From Lactiplantibacillus plantarum (GTDB lineage Bacteria > Bacillota > Bacilli > Lactobacillales > Lactobacillaceae): 64,000 nucleotides of DNA. Numbering within the stretch: the stretch's first letter is position 1; each line of letters starts with the position of its first letter. Made by a program: the position numbers and the translations under genes. The notes under the pieces are model-generated. The model made no database searches. It had not been told where the DNA came from and was given only the letters and a program-made list of their open reading frames with translations. The DNA lies in contig NZ_CP039121.1 of NCBI RefSeq assembly GCF_014131735.1, forward strand, positions 930,001-994,000, read 5' to 3'. This document shows positions 34,594 to 43,537 of this stretch, piece after piece.

Positions 34594-35613
34594 ATGTTAA
34601 CAATTGCTTATATCGGCAACGGTAAGAGTGCTAACCGCTATCACTTACCATTTGCACTGAAACTCAAAGATCAAATTAAGGTGAAGACCATCTATTCACG
34701 TTCAGGACGTCAGAATTGGCAACCAATTGCGGACGTGCATTACACGACTACGTTAGCAGATATTTATGAGGACCCTGATATTCAGCTCGTAGTTGTTTCA
34801 ACACCTAGTCATACGCACTATTCGGTAGCTAAGGATGTCTTGAACCATGGTAAGAATGTCTTGGTGGAAAAACCATTTACGGAAACATCAGCGGAAGCCC
34901 GCGAACTTTTTGAATTGGCTAAGCAAAAGCATTTGTTTATTCAGTGTTACCAGAATCGGCGCTTTGATTCGGACTATTTGACGACACAAAAGGTCATTGA
35001 AAGCGGCGTCCTCGGTGACTTGCTGGAAGTCGAAATGCACTTTGATTATTTCCGGCCAGAGGTTCCAACCAATGTTGACCATTTTTCATTAGATACGAGT
35101 TATTTATATGGTCATGCTTGCCATACTTTAGACCAAGTGATTGCATACTTCGGGGAGCCGGATGACGTGCACTATGATGTTCGGCAACTATTGGGAAGTG
35201 ACCGGATGAATGATTATTTTGATATCGATCTGTATTACGGTGCCTTGAAAGTCTCTGTAAAATCTAGCTATTTCCGCATTAAATCACGGCCGAGCTTCGT
35301 GGTTTATGGCAAAAAGGGCATGTTCGTAAAGGCGACTAAGGATCGTCAGGAATACGATCTGAAACATTTTTACATGCCGAATCACGCTGACTTTGGCATT
35401 GATCAACCTGAAAACTATGGCACGTTAACTTATATCGACGATGCGGGTCAGTATCACGAAGAGGCAGTCGTTTCGGAAGTTGGTGACTACAGTCGGGTTT
35501 ACGCCGGCGTTTACGACAGCATCATCAATGGACAACCCAAGTTAGTCAAAGATGAGGAAACGTTGTTGCAAGTGAAAATGTTAGAAACTGGTATTCAACA
35601 ATGCCGACATTAG
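34594..35613 (+). CDS. Gfo/Idh/MocA family oxidoreductase
   Basis: A 339-residue NAD(P)-dependent dehydrogenase. The Rossmann start is IAYIGNGKSANRYHLPF, followed by VVVSTPSHTHYSVAKDVLNHGKNVLVEKPFTETSAEA with the EKP motif (K about 94). The C-terminal domain begins near residue 125 and carries the usual catalytic His in YGHACHTLDQ. Members oxidise or reduce sugars, inositols or bilin-like compounds; substrate here unknown. TGGAGG precedes the ATG. A second family member at 35839 lies beyond a noncoding repeat remnant; the two are distant paralogues. Confidence 0.9.
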   Translation: MLTIAYIGNGKSANRYHLPFALKLKDQIKVKTIYSRSGRQNWQPIADVHYTTTLADIYEDPDIQLVVVSTPSHTHYSVAKDVLNHGKNVLVEKPFTETSAEARELFELAKQKHLFIQCYQNRRFDSDYLTTQKVIESGVLGDLLEVEMHFDYFRPEVPTNVDHFSLDTSYLYGHACHTLDQVIAYFGEPDDVHYDVRQLLGSDRMNDYFDIDLYYGALKVSVKSSYFRIKSRPSFVVYGKKGMFVKATKDRQEYDLKHFYMPNHADFGIDQPENYGTLTYIDDAGQYHEEAVVSEVGDYSRVYAGVYDSIINGQPKLVKDEETLLQVKMLETGIQQCRH

Positions 35614-35639
35614 CGCTTCTTGCGTGTTGCACTAGCCCA

Positions 35640-35818
35640 GCTATTGGTACGTGTCAGCTTTAGATTGTTGTTCGGCTACCGGTGCGCGTCCTAGGAGGTT
35701 GGTGCCAATTGTTGGCGGTCGGCGCAAGCCGACGCTGGCTAAGCATGTTTACGTAAACTTGAGCTTTTTTCAGTGGGCCTTAGCTGGTTGCATTTGGCCG
35801 GTATTAATTCGTTAATAT
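35640..35818. repeat. Miniature foldback element, copy C (internally deleted, inverted)
   Basis: The segment 35668-35700 (TTCGGCTACCGGTGCGCGTCCTA core) matches the reverse complement of the right end of copy A (21096-21126). 35730-35800 (GTCGGCG, AAGCATGTTTACG, AGTGGGCCTTAGCTGGTT blocks) matches the reverse complement of its left end (20440-20512). The internal 500-odd bases are missing, so the two termini are fused. The outermost terminal repeat is poorly conserved. Confidence 0.6.
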
Positions 35819-35838
35819 AAATTATGAGGAGGATTATG

Positions 35839-36816
35839 ATGCGATTAGGAATTTTAGGAACAGGCAAGATTGTTCAGGACTTCTTGCCAATGGTGAAGAG
35901 CATTCCCGCGATTGAATTGGTGGGATTGCTGTCAACGCCGCGGAGTGTGGCGCGAGCACGCGAGCTGCAAGCCACGTATCGTATTGGAACGGTCTACACA
36001 GATTATGCAGCTTTGCTAGCCGATACGACAATTGATACAGTGTACGTCGCTTTGCCGAATTCGTTACATTATGGCTATGCGAAGCGGGCATTGCAAGCGG
36101 GGAAGAACGTCATTTGTGAGAAGCCGTTTACGTTAGTGGCATCCCAGTTAACGGAACTAATCGAATTGGCAGGTCGCCAAGACTTAGTGTTAATCGAAGC
36201 AATTACGAATCAGTATTTGGAAAACTATCAGGCAATCAAACGTGATTTGACCAAGTTGGGCGACTTGAAAATTATCGAATGCAACTATTCGCAGTATTCA
36301 TCACGTTATGATCAGTTTAAAGCCGGAACGATCTTACCAGCTTTTAATCCTAAGCTTGGTGGGGGCGCCCTGATGGACTTGAATATTTATAATATTCATT
36401 TTGTGGTTGGCTTGTTAGGCGCACCAACGCACGTGCAGTATTTAGCTAATGTTGAACGAAATATTGATACATCAGGCATCTTAGTGTTGACCTATCCGAA
36501 TGTTAAAGTCGTTTGTATCGGTGCCAAGGATTCGACTTCACCGGTACGTTCCACGATTCAGGGGACGACTGGTTCGATCATTGTCAACGGTCCTACTAAT
36601 ACGGTCGAAAGTATCACTGAAATTGCACATGATGTAACGACAACTGATTTAGCGCTTAATCAAGCTGAGCATCGGATGTATGCTGAGTTTGTGGCGTTTG
36701 AACGTCTTATTGCTAATCACGATATGGTAACCGTTAAGCGGCAATTAGATCATTCCCAAGCGGTCATGGAAGTTGTTGACCAAGCGTTAGCGAGCGCGGG
36801 ATTGCAATTGGGCTAA
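35839..36816 (+). CDS. Gfo/Idh/MocA family oxidoreductase
   Basis: A 325-residue NAD(P)-dependent dehydrogenase. ATG 35839 has GAGGAGG 6 bases upstream. LGILGTGKIVQDFLP is the dinucleotide-binding loop; YVALPNSLHYGYAKRALQAGKNVICEKPF is the family core with EKP. The C-terminal domain has GGGALMDLNIYNIHFVVGLLG, where the typical catalytic His is present in a degenerate HF context. Likely sugar or polyol dehydrogenase. Terminator follows at 36861. Confidence 0.88.
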   Translation: MRLGILGTGKIVQDFLPMVKSIPAIELVGLLSTPRSVARARELQATYRIGTVYTDYAALLADTTIDTVYVALPNSLHYGYAKRALQAGKNVICEKPFTLVASQLTELIELAGRQDLVLIEAITNQYLENYQAIKRDLTKLGDLKIIECNYSQYSSRYDQFKAGTILPAFNPKLGGGALMDLNIYNIHFVVGLLGAPTHVQYLANVERNIDTSGILVLTYPNVKVVCIGAKDSTSPVRSTIQGTTGSIIVNGPTNTVESITEIAHDVTTTDLALNQAEHRMYAEFVAFERLIANHDMVTVKRQLDHSQAVMEVVDQALASAGLQLG

Positions 36817-36860
36817 TGCGTCGTTGCTAACGTGGCTGCACAATAAATAGAAGATATTGT

Positions 36861-36896
36861 AAAAAGCGTGTCCTAGAAACTGTAGGACGCGCTTTT
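36861..36896. terminator. Bidirectional terminator
   Basis: AAAAAGCGTGTCCTA / TAGGACGCGCTTTT stem with a 7-base loop between convergent genes. Confidence 0.85.
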
Positions 36897-36911
36897 GAGT
36901 CGTTAGATGTG

Positions 36912-37775
36912 TTATTTTGTGGTGAGCGGGCCGTCCTGGATTAGGTGCTGTTTTTGTCGCAGGTCTTGTAAATGGTGATGAAAATCATGTGCATACATGA
37001 CTGCGAAAAGACTGTCTAAGACGTATTCAAACGCCGCTTGGGATGCAAAAGTACCGATTTTGGCAAAATTATATTCACTCTGAACGGTGAGCAAGTGCTG
37101 GGTCGCTTGACTGATGAGTGGTGATTGTGGATTACCTGTTAGGACAATCATGGGAATTTGATGAGCGTGAAAATAGGTGGCAACTTGCTGATGGATTTTA
37201 GTAGTACCAGCATATGAAATAATCAGAGCACAATCATCAGCTGTTAAGTTGGCTGCGTTCCAGGATTCGTCAGCATATTCTTCGGCGATTATAGCAAAAC
37301 GATTGATTTTGACGAGTTTATTTTGAAAACTACGGGCCCGTAGTTGTGAGTCACCTTGCGAGAAGATAAAGATTCGTTTTGATCGCGTCAATAAGTCAGC
37401 AGCTTGGGCTAATTGGTTCGTATCAAGTTGCTGCTGGGCTGTCTGAATGGCCCGAATATTCAAGGCGGCCATCTTTTGGCTGATTGTGGCGACCGAATCT
37501 GTCGCCGAGAACGGAAAATTGGCATCCACAGTGGCGGCTTGATGTGCCTGGGCAATGCTTTCGGCAGTCAATTTCCGTTGGAAATCGCGAAAGCCCCGGT
37601 AGTTCAATTTTTGGGCCAACCTAATGATTGCTGAATGGGATGTGTACGTCTTAGCGGCTAGGTCTTTGATCAGAATAGTTGGCATTTGATCTAGATGTGC
37701 CAGAATATAGCTACTGATCCGCTGTTCAGTACTAGTAAAGTCTGACTGTTGTTGCAAGGCAATTAATATTGACAT
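36912..37775 (-). CDS. RpiR-family regulator (HTH plus SIS domain)
   Basis: A 287-residue protein. ATG 37775 has GGAGG 8 bases upstream. Residues 1-75 are the RpiR winged helix (SSYILAHLDQMPTILIKDLAAKTYTSHSAIIRLAQKLNYRGFRDFQRKL). The SIS sugar-phosphate-binding domain spans about 120-245 (RIFIFSQGDSQLRARSFQNKL; CALIISYAGTTKIHQQVATYFH). It is divergent from the LacI regulator; these two and the oxidoreductases and HAD phosphatase suggest a carbohydrate locus, although no transporter is present. Target genes unknown. Confidence 0.92.
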   Translation of the reverse strand: MSILIALQQQSDFTSTEQRISSYILAHLDQMPTILIKDLAAKTYTSHSAIIRLAQKLNYRGFRDFQRKLTAESIAQAHQAATVDANFPFSATDSVATISQKMAALNIRAIQTAQQQLDTNQLAQAADLLTRSKRIFIFSQGDSQLRARSFQNKLVKINRFAIIAEEYADESWNAANLTADDCALIISYAGTTKIHQQVATYFHAHQIPMIVLTGNPQSPLISQATQHLLTVQSEYNFAKIGTFASQAAFEYVLDSLFAVMYAHDFHHHLQDLRQKQHLIQDGPLTTK

Positions 37776-37861
37776 GTCATCGACCTCCATAGTTAGTATC
37801 ATACGGTTAATATTGGAAAAAAGCGACGATTATCATAAAACTGAGTAAAATCAGCTTGACC

Positions 37862-37899
37862 TGGTACCGGTTTCATAAATTATGGTAATTATATGAAAC
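37862..37899. promoter_or_regulatory. LacI-type operator and adjacent inverted repeat
   Basis: TGGTACCGGTTTCA (37862-37875) has the TGnnACCGGTnnCA symmetry with central CG typical of LacI/GalR operators. It overlaps a TTGACC -35 box (37856-37861). A second inverted repeat, GTTTCATA (37870-37877) with TATGAAAC (37892-37899), partly overlaps it. It lies between the divergent RpiR and LacI genes, so autoregulation by the LacI protein is likely. Confidence 0.6.
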
Positions 37900-37935
37900 A
37901 ACGTGGTATCATCAATTGAGAGAGGAAGTTCTGTG

Positions 37936-38874
37936 ATGACGAATATACATGATATTGCGCGACTATCGGGTTATTCCGTCTCGACAGTCTCGCGGGTAAT
38001 TAACCATCAGAAGTACGTTGCGGATGATAAACGGGCCAAAGTTGAGGCTATTATGCAAGAACTGGATTACGTACCTAACCGGGTCGCTCGTGATTTAAGT
38101 CGGGGGCGGACGAAGACAATTGGCGTGGTACTACCGTATGCGAATCACCCGTATTTCGCACGGGTAGTTGATGGTATCGTCAGTGCAGGCTTTGCGGCGG
38201 GTTATAAAATCATGTTGCTACCGACTAATTATGATATGACGATTGAACGCCATTATTTAGAAGACTTAAGAAGTAAAGCCTATGATGCGCTGATTTTTAC
38301 GTCACGTAGTAGTTCACTGGATACACTGGAACGTTACCGCAAGTATGGTCAAATCGTCTGTTGTGAAGATCCAGGTGATGACCGGGCATTGGCCGCAGCT
38401 TATACGGACCGCATGGCTTCATATGTTACGGCATTACGGTGGGCGAAGCAACAAGGTTATGCGACGATGGGCGTTATTTTGAGCCGTAATAACGTCATTA
38501 GTGCTAGTACACGGGTTACGCGGCGAGCCTACCACGAAGTATATGGTCAGTTGGATGACGAGCGACTCTATACCGGTGCTGCCACTTATGAAGACGGTTA
38601 CCACGCTGGTAAGTATTTTGCCAATCAAGCGTCTCGCGTGGCCGCGATTTTTGCAAATGGCGATGATATTGGGGCGGGCGCCTATCAATATTTTATGGAT
38701 CACGGGTTAGCCCCCATTCCAGTGATTGGGCAGGAGAACTTGCTGACGAGTCGACTATTAAAGTTTTCGACGATCGACCATCATCTAGAATCATTGGGTC
38801 AGTCAGCATTTCGATTGGCAATCGGCAAGAGCCGTACCCATGAATTGATTAAATCAGAATTTATCCCGCGATAA
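37936..38874 (+). CDS. LacI-family transcriptional regulator
   Basis: A 312-residue protein. ATG 37936 follows GAGGAAG. Residues 1-55 are the LacI HTH with hinge (NIHDIARLSGYSVSTVSRVINHQKYVADDKRAKVEAIMQELDYVPNRVARDLS); the periplasmic-binding-like sugar domain runs from TKTIGVVLPY to the C-terminus. It is followed 18 bases later by the HAD phosphatase, so the two are cotranscribed. The effector is probably a sugar or sugar phosphate. Candidate operator at 37862. Confidence 0.93.
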   Translation: MTNIHDIARLSGYSVSTVSRVINHQKYVADDKRAKVEAIMQELDYVPNRVARDLSRGRTKTIGVVLPYANHPYFARVVDGIVSAGFAAGYKIMLLPTNYDMTIERHYLEDLRSKAYDALIFTSRSSSLDTLERYRKYGQIVCCEDPGDDRALAAAYTDRMASYVTALRWAKQQGYATMGVILSRNNVISASTRVTRRAYHEVYGQLDDERLYTGAATYEDGYHAGKYFANQASRVAAIFANGDDIGAGAYQYFMDHGLAPIPVIGQENLLTSRLLKFSTIDHHLESLGQSAFRLAIGKSRTHELIKSEFIPR

Positions 38875-38892
38875 CTTGGAGGAGCAATTAAT

Positions 38893-39663
38893 ATGGTAGC
38901 AAGATTAGCAGTTTTTGACATTGATGACACACTATTGGCTCGCAATAAGCAATTATTACCGAGCACCATTGAAAGTATTCAAGCACTTAGAGATGATGGG
39001 ATTCATGTAGCCATCGCCACGGGTCGCAATTTAGCGATGGCCCGGCCAGTTATTAATGCCTTACAATTACAAGATTATGTACTGTGCAATGGTTCAGCAG
39101 CGTTTGCTGGTCGCCAACAAATTCATCAACACACCTTATCTAAAGACAATGTTGGCAAATTGGTTGCGGCGGCGGATAAACAGAATATTGATATTGTGGT
39201 CGAATCACTGGATGGGCTACATATCCACACACATCCGTCCACCACGACGCGCCAGGTGTTGAACACGTTTCGGGCACCTGAGTTGGATTATGCCCCTGAT
39301 TACTATCAGCACCATGATGTGTATCAGGCCATGATGTTTTACCCGGATGTCCAAAATCGATTGTTGCCGCATCCAGATGAGTTTTCCTTTGTTCGTTTTC
39401 ATGAACGCGGGGTTGATATCATTCCCAAAGTGGGATCTAAGGCGCAAGGAATTGCAAAACTGGCAGCGGCACTTAATGTCGATTCGAGTAACGTTGCGGC
39501 CTTTGGTGATAATGATAATGACCGAGAGATGATTCAGAGCGCCGGTATTGGGGTCGCTATGGGTAACGCGAAAGCTGAGATTAAAGCATTAGCAGACATT
39601 ACGACGACCGATTGTGATCACGATGGCATCGCCAATGGACTAAAAAAAATTGGTTGGCTATAA
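38893..39663 (+). CDS. HAD-superfamily phosphatase, Cof subfamily
   Basis: A 256-residue Cof-type HAD hydrolase. Motif I DIDDTLLAR (nucleophile D9), motif II ATGRN, a C2 cap (about 80-185), motif III Lys in KVGSKAQGI, and motif IV FGDNDNDREMI are all present. Such enzymes dephosphorylate sugar phosphates or nucleotides and often have broad specificity. TTGGAGGAG precedes the ATG. Cotranscribed with the LacI regulator. Confidence 0.92.
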   Translation: MVARLAVFDIDDTLLARNKQLLPSTIESIQALRDDGIHVAIATGRNLAMARPVINALQLQDYVLCNGSAAFAGRQQIHQHTLSKDNVGKLVAAADKQNIDIVVESLDGLHIHTHPSTTTRQVLNTFRAPELDYAPDYYQHHDVYQAMMFYPDVQNRLLPHPDEFSFVRFHERGVDIIPKVGSKAQGIAKLAAALNVDSSNVAAFGDNDNDREMIQSAGIGVAMGNAKAEIKALADITTTDCDHDGIANGLKKIGWL

Positions 39664-39676
39664 ATTTTAATGAAAT

Positions 39677-39747
39677 AAAACTGTGATCCAAACAGTTGAC
39701 TTGCGGAATTCGGTTCCAGCAATCAGTATGTTGGGGTCACAGTTTTT
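39677..39747. terminator. Bidirectional terminator, long loop
   Basis: AAAACTGTGA-CC pairs with GG-TCACAGTTTTT across about 45 bases that can form a smaller inner hairpin. Confidence 0.7.
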
Positions 39748-39749
39748 GA

Positions 39750-40646
39750 TTAGTTATCGCGTAGCATCTTCTTGATTGCCGCTACTGAACGGGCGACTTG
39801 TTCGGGATCAACTGGCTTTTTTTCAGCTGGTGTCGAGCGTACAGTGGCCGATTGATTAGACTTAGTTGGTGTTGGGTTCGACATAGTCGGCTGTGGCACA
39901 CTAGTTTTAGCTGGCTGTGGACTAATTTTAGCACCAGTCGAGGCTTGGGCCGGCTGACCAGCGTGCATTTGATCCATAGTTTGATTCAACAAATGATCGA
40001 CAAAGACATTGCCCTGATTGGTAGCGTGGCCCTTAGTCCAGCGGTAATTAAGTGCAGTGAATGCTGGAAGCAACCGGTCGACTTCACGCCATAACTCAGC
40101 GTTAACTAACGGACCATTGCTGCGTTTCCAGCCGCGTCGTTTCCAACCAGCCAGCCAGCCCTTAGTGACTGCGTTGAGGACATACTGTGAATCAAGTACG
40201 AACAGAATCCCAGTCTTAGTTTGGCCAAGCTGTTGCAATTGTTCAAGAGCTCGTAAGAAGGCCATGATTTCCATGCGATTATTGGTGGCACCCCATTCGC
40301 CGGCAGAGTCAGTGACGAGTTGGTCGGGCATTTCAATCCGATAAGCCCAGGCAGCCTTATCATCTTGGTGCACGTGCTGACCGGCAACGTTTCCGGTATT
40401 TCGCGAACCGCCATCAGTATAAACAGTAATGGCTGCGTTGACCGGCGTTTGATTAGATATTGATTTTGAGTGAGCTAGTCGGGTTGGACTGGCCTTACCA
40501 GCCATAAAATCCTGAGCGTCTTTCTCGCTTGTGAAGCTCTTGTACTGTGCTTGTGGATAACCGCTAACTTGCTTTTGAGTTTCGGGCCAGGTGCGGTAAA
40601 TACCAGGTTGGCGTCCCTTACGAACAGCGTAATATTTTTGTGCCAT
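39750..40646 (-). CDS. rnhA: Ribonuclease H (type 1) with viroplasmin-like N-terminal domain
   Basis: A 298-residue nuclease that degrades RNA in RNA-DNA hybrids. Residues 1-50 are the RNaseH1_N/viroplasmin domain that binds hybrids (KYYAVRKGRQPGIYRTWPETQKQVSGYPQAQYKSF). The catalytic domain has D78 (TDGGS), E126 (NNRMEIMA), D152 (LDSQ), H207 and D217, so all key residues are in place. Residues from about 225 are a Pro/Ser/Gln-rich disordered tail with PQP and PTxS motifs and a short helical end (DPEQVARSVAAIKKMLRDN). The tail is unusual for this enzyme. Confidence 0.93.
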   Translation of the reverse strand: MAQKYYAVRKGRQPGIYRTWPETQKQVSGYPQAQYKSFTSEKDAQDFMAGKASPTRLAHSKSISNQTPVNAAITVYTDGGSRNTGNVAGQHVHQDDKAAWAYRIEMPDQLVTDSAGEWGATNNRMEIMAFLRALEQLQQLGQTKTGILFVLDSQYVLNAVTKGWLAGWKRRGWKRSNGPLVNAELWREVDRLLPAFTALNYRWTKGHATNQGNVFVDHLLNQTMDQMHAGQPAQASTGAKISPQPAKTSVPQPTMSNPTPTKSNQSATVRSTPAEKKPVDPEQVARSVAAIKKMLRDN

Positions 40647-40735
40647 GGCGATACCTACTTTCTGAATGGTGATACTGCTAATTTAACATAAATTGCCGGG
40701 GAAAAATGAAAAATTAGCAGACTTGTAAATAAATA

Positions 40736-40780
40736 ATAACAACCGGATCACGGAAGCGAACTTCTGTGATCCGGTTGCCA
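40736..40780 (-). terminator. Terminator of the nucleoside hydrolase gene
   Basis: AACCGGATCACGGAAG-cgaa-CTTCTGTGATCCGGTT: 16-base stem with one wobble; on the minus strand followed by TTGTTATTATTTATT. Confidence 0.75.
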
Positions 40781-40793
40781 TGATGAAATATAA

Positions 40794-41750
40794 CTAATGG
40801 GCTTTAAATAATGTCGTCAGGTAATTCATGAATGTCTTCAAATAACGATCCTTGTCGACCGTTAACGCAACCGTGACGTTAGTTGGGTCATTGAGTCGCG
40901 CAGGGTCACCAATTGTCCGGCCATAATCTTCACCACTAGCCTGGACGTACATATTCAGGTCTAACGTGGTGACAAAACTTGGATCGAGTGAAACGCCGAC
41001 TGCCAGTGGATCGTGTAAGGCACAACCGTGTAAGTCAGGACTCGTAATATCGTAAGCCGCAATGTAATAGTCAACAATGTCAGCAAATTTTTCGCCCGCA
41101 GTTGTCTTTAAGTCCCGCCATTGTTGTGTTTCAGTCTTGGTTAATAATGTCCGTAACGTTACGTCGAGTCCGACCATCGTAAGAGGCATCGTACTGGTGA
41201 AGACGGCGTTGGCCGCTTCGGCATCTTGATTAATATTGGCTTCAGCGTAGTGACTGACATTACCTGGAACAGTCAGTGCACCACCCATTAAGGTCACATT
41301 ACCAATGGTGCTGGCAATGTCTGGTGCTTTTTCGAGTGCTTCGGCCAAGTTGGTTAAGGGACCGGTTGGCACTAGGGTCAGATCGGCGCCATATTGGTGA
41401 ACGGCATCAATTAAGAAGTCGACACCGGACTGCTTTTCCACGGCGCGTTTCGGTTCAGGAAGGTTCACGTCGCCGATACCGTTCATGCCATGAATCTGCT
41501 GTGAAATCGGCATAACGTCAAAGTGTTCCGTCGTACTGGAGTGGGGTTCACCTAGAAAGACGGGTACGTCAGTGGCACCTAGTAGTTCTAGAATTTGTAA
41601 ACTGTTAATCGCCGCCTGATCCACTAGGCAGTTCCCATAAGAACTGATAATCCCAATTAAATCAACGTCGGGTGCACCGACTGCGTAGGCAATGGCCATT
41701 GCGTCGTCAATCCCGGTGTCTAAGTCTAAAATCATTTTACGTTTTGCCAT
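40794..41750 (-). CDS. Inosine-uridine preferring nucleoside hydrolase
   Basis: A 318-residue enzyme that cleaves the N-glycosidic bond of ribonucleosides to ribose and base. ATG 41750 has GGAGG 9 bases upstream. LDLDTGIDDAMAIAYA holds the calcium-binding D9, D11, D15, D16 cluster; VTLMGGAL and the late Asp-containing CALHDPLAVG complete the site. Length is typical. It stands alone between terminators and probably serves purine and pyrimidine salvage. Confidence 0.93.
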   Translation of the reverse strand: MAKRKMILDLDTGIDDAMAIAYAVGAPDVDLIGIISSYGNCLVDQAAINSLQILELLGATDVPVFLGEPHSSTTEHFDVMPISQQIHGMNGIGDVNLPEPKRAVEKQSGVDFLIDAVHQYGADLTLVPTGPLTNLAEALEKAPDIASTIGNVTLMGGALTVPGNVSHYAEANINQDAEAANAVFTSTMPLTMVGLDVTLRTLLTKTETQQWRDLKTTAGEKFADIVDYYIAAYDITSPDLHGCALHDPLAVGVSLDPSFVTTLDLNMYVQASGEDYGRTIGDPARLNDPTNVTVALTVDKDRYLKTFMNYLTTLFKAH

Positions 41751-41949
41751 GTAAAACATCCTCCCTGATTAGGTCTGAAGCGCTATAAAGCTATGTTTTA
41801 ATTGTAAACGTTTCAGCTGATGCTGACAACGGCTAGCGGCGAATTAAATTAACATTGAACAGAAAAATGTTCGGAAATATTTCACGACCACGCTTACTGG
41901 CGAAATGTTGAAGGCTGTTTTATACTGACAATTAAGGAAGGTGAAGCTG

Positions 41950-42510
41950 ATGACGACGAATAGTCCATTAGAAGCAATCATGAATGCGCGCCATTCGGTT
42001 CGGCAATATGACGGCCAAACTAAAATTGGGCGTGAAGAAATGGGCGCGATGTTACAGACCGCATTTTTGGCACCAACCGCATTGAATCAACAACCGATTC
42101 GGGCGTTGGTGATTGAGGATGCAGCCTTGCGACAATGGTTGTGTGCCGCGACTGGTAATACCAGTCAGTTAACTACGGCCAGTGCCGTCGTCTTATTTGT
42201 GCTGGATCGTGAAAATCAACATCAAGCGCCAGCGTTTCAGGCCAGTCAGGGGCAACAATTTGATACTGGTGACGAGACCATTGGCGCCCTAGATGCTGGC
42301 CTGATTGCGATGCAATTTATGTTAGTGGCTAAAGATCATGGCTTTGATACGAATCCGATGACCGGGTTTGATGCTGCCGGATTCACGTCTATTTTGGAAC
42401 TTGACGCCCAGCGGTATCGGCCACTATTGCTCGTTTCAATTGGCAAAGCGGCCGTTGCTGGCAAGCCAGCAGATCATCAACCGCTAGCGACATTAGTTGA
42501 TTATCGATAA
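41950..42510 (+). CDS. Nitroreductase-family flavoprotein
   Basis: A 186-residue FMN-dependent oxidoreductase. ATG 41950 is preceded by GGAAGG at 8 bases. MNARHSVRQYDG is the N-terminal FMN phosphate-binding motif; LAPTALNQQPIRALV and the MLVAKDHGFDTNPMTGF segment are typical of the family. It reduces nitro compounds, quinones or related acceptors with NAD(P)H. It is followed 20 bases later by the PPK2 gene, so the two form a short operon; no functional link is known. Confidence 0.9.
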   Translation: MTTNSPLEAIMNARHSVRQYDGQTKIGREEMGAMLQTAFLAPTALNQQPIRALVIEDAALRQWLCAATGNTSQLTTASAVVLFVLDRENQHQAPAFQASQGQQFDTGDETIGALDAGLIAMQFMLVAKDHGFDTNPMTGFDAAGFTSILELDAQRYRPLLLVSIGKAAVAGKPADHQPLATLVDYR

Positions 42511-42530
42511 TATTGAGGGGAAGCTAGAAC

Positions 42531-43415
42531 GTGAATTTTGAAAAGCACTACCGATATACTGGAAAGCAAAAATTAGGATTAACTAAATTAGCAACGGCGG
42601 TTGATCCAGAATTTGAAGACGAAAAGGTCATCAAGGCGCAAATCGCCAAGAATATTAAGCAACTGACTGAACTGCAAGGTAAGTTATATGCACAAGACCG
42701 ATTTGGTGTTTTAGTCATTTTTCAGGCGATGGATGCGGCGGGTAAGGACAGTATGATTCGCCATATCATGAGTGGGGTCAACCCCCAAGGCTGTGAAGTC
42801 ACATCGTTCAAGCAACCAACTACTAAAGAAATTGCGCATGATTATTTATGGCGAATTCATGATCGGGTCCCCAAACGCGGCATGATTGGGATCTTCAATC
42901 GGTCGTATTATGAAGACGTACTTGTTAGTCGAGTCCATCCGGAAATTATTGTGAATGAGCACGTCGGTGAGATTAACGATAAGAAACAAGTGGATGATGC
43001 TTTTTTTGAACGTCGTTTTAACGATCTTCGGTACTTTGAAGATTACTTGCAACACAACGGCTACTTAGTGCTCAAGTTCTTCTTACACATGTCAAAGGCG
43101 GAACAGAAGCAACGTTTTATTCGCCGTATTGAAATTCCAAGTCACAACTGGAAATTCTCAGCTGCCGATATTCAGGAACGGCAGTATTGGGATGATTATC
43201 AGCGTGCTTATGATGATGCTATCACCAAGACGGCTACTAAAGCGACACCGTGGTACGTCATTCCGTCGGATAGTAAGTGGTATTCGCGGCTCTGTGTTTC
43301 GGAAATCATCAATCAACGCCTGTCGGAATTGCCATTAGCGTATCCCTCACTGGATGCGAGTGCGCAAGCACAATTAAAAACGGCGCTGGAGCAACTAGAT
43401 CGTGAGACCGACTAA
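42531..43415 (+). CDS. Polyphosphate kinase 2 family protein
   Basis: A 294-residue PPK2 phosphotransferase, which uses polyphosphate to phosphorylate nucleotides (or the reverse). The start is GTG with GAGGGG upstream. FQAMDAAGKDSMIRHIM (65-80) is the Walker A region, and RGMIGIFNRSYYEDVLVSRVHPE (about 115-137) the Walker B and lid. QYWDDYQRAYDDAI and WYVIPSDSKWYSRL complete the family pattern. Single-domain form. Which nucleotide it prefers (AMP or ADP class) is not clear. Confidence 0.92.
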   Translation: MNFEKHYRYTGKQKLGLTKLATAVDPEFEDEKVIKAQIAKNIKQLTELQGKLYAQDRFGVLVIFQAMDAAGKDSMIRHIMSGVNPQGCEVTSFKQPTTKEIAHDYLWRIHDRVPKRGMIGIFNRSYYEDVLVSRVHPEIIVNEHVGEINDKKQVDDAFFERRFNDLRYFEDYLQHNGYLVLKFFLHMSKAEQKQRFIRRIEIPSHNWKFSAADIQERQYWDDYQRAYDDAITKTATKATPWYVIPSDSKWYSRLCVSEIINQRLSELPLAYPSLDASAQAQLKTALEQLDRETD

Positions 43416-43456
43416 CAAAGTATCGCGCAGTGTTACTAGCAGCAAGTTGAAATTAT

Positions 43457-43519
43457 AAAAAATGAGCTACTCACACCGTTGATCGTCAGTTCAACGCGAC
43501 GTGAGCAGCTCATTTTTTT
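43457..43519. terminator. Bidirectional terminator
   Basis: AAAAAATGAGCTACTCAC / GTGAGCAGCTCATTTTTTT stem with inner pairing (GTTGA/TCAAC), between convergent genes. Confidence 0.88.
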
Positions 43520-43537
43520 GACGGTGTGACAAGCTAA

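Noticed and set aside
41805..41818. Possible cre upstream of the nucleoside hydrolase gene (TGTAAACGTTTCAG)
   Set aside because: It is one base out of register with the consensus at its 3' half on either strand.
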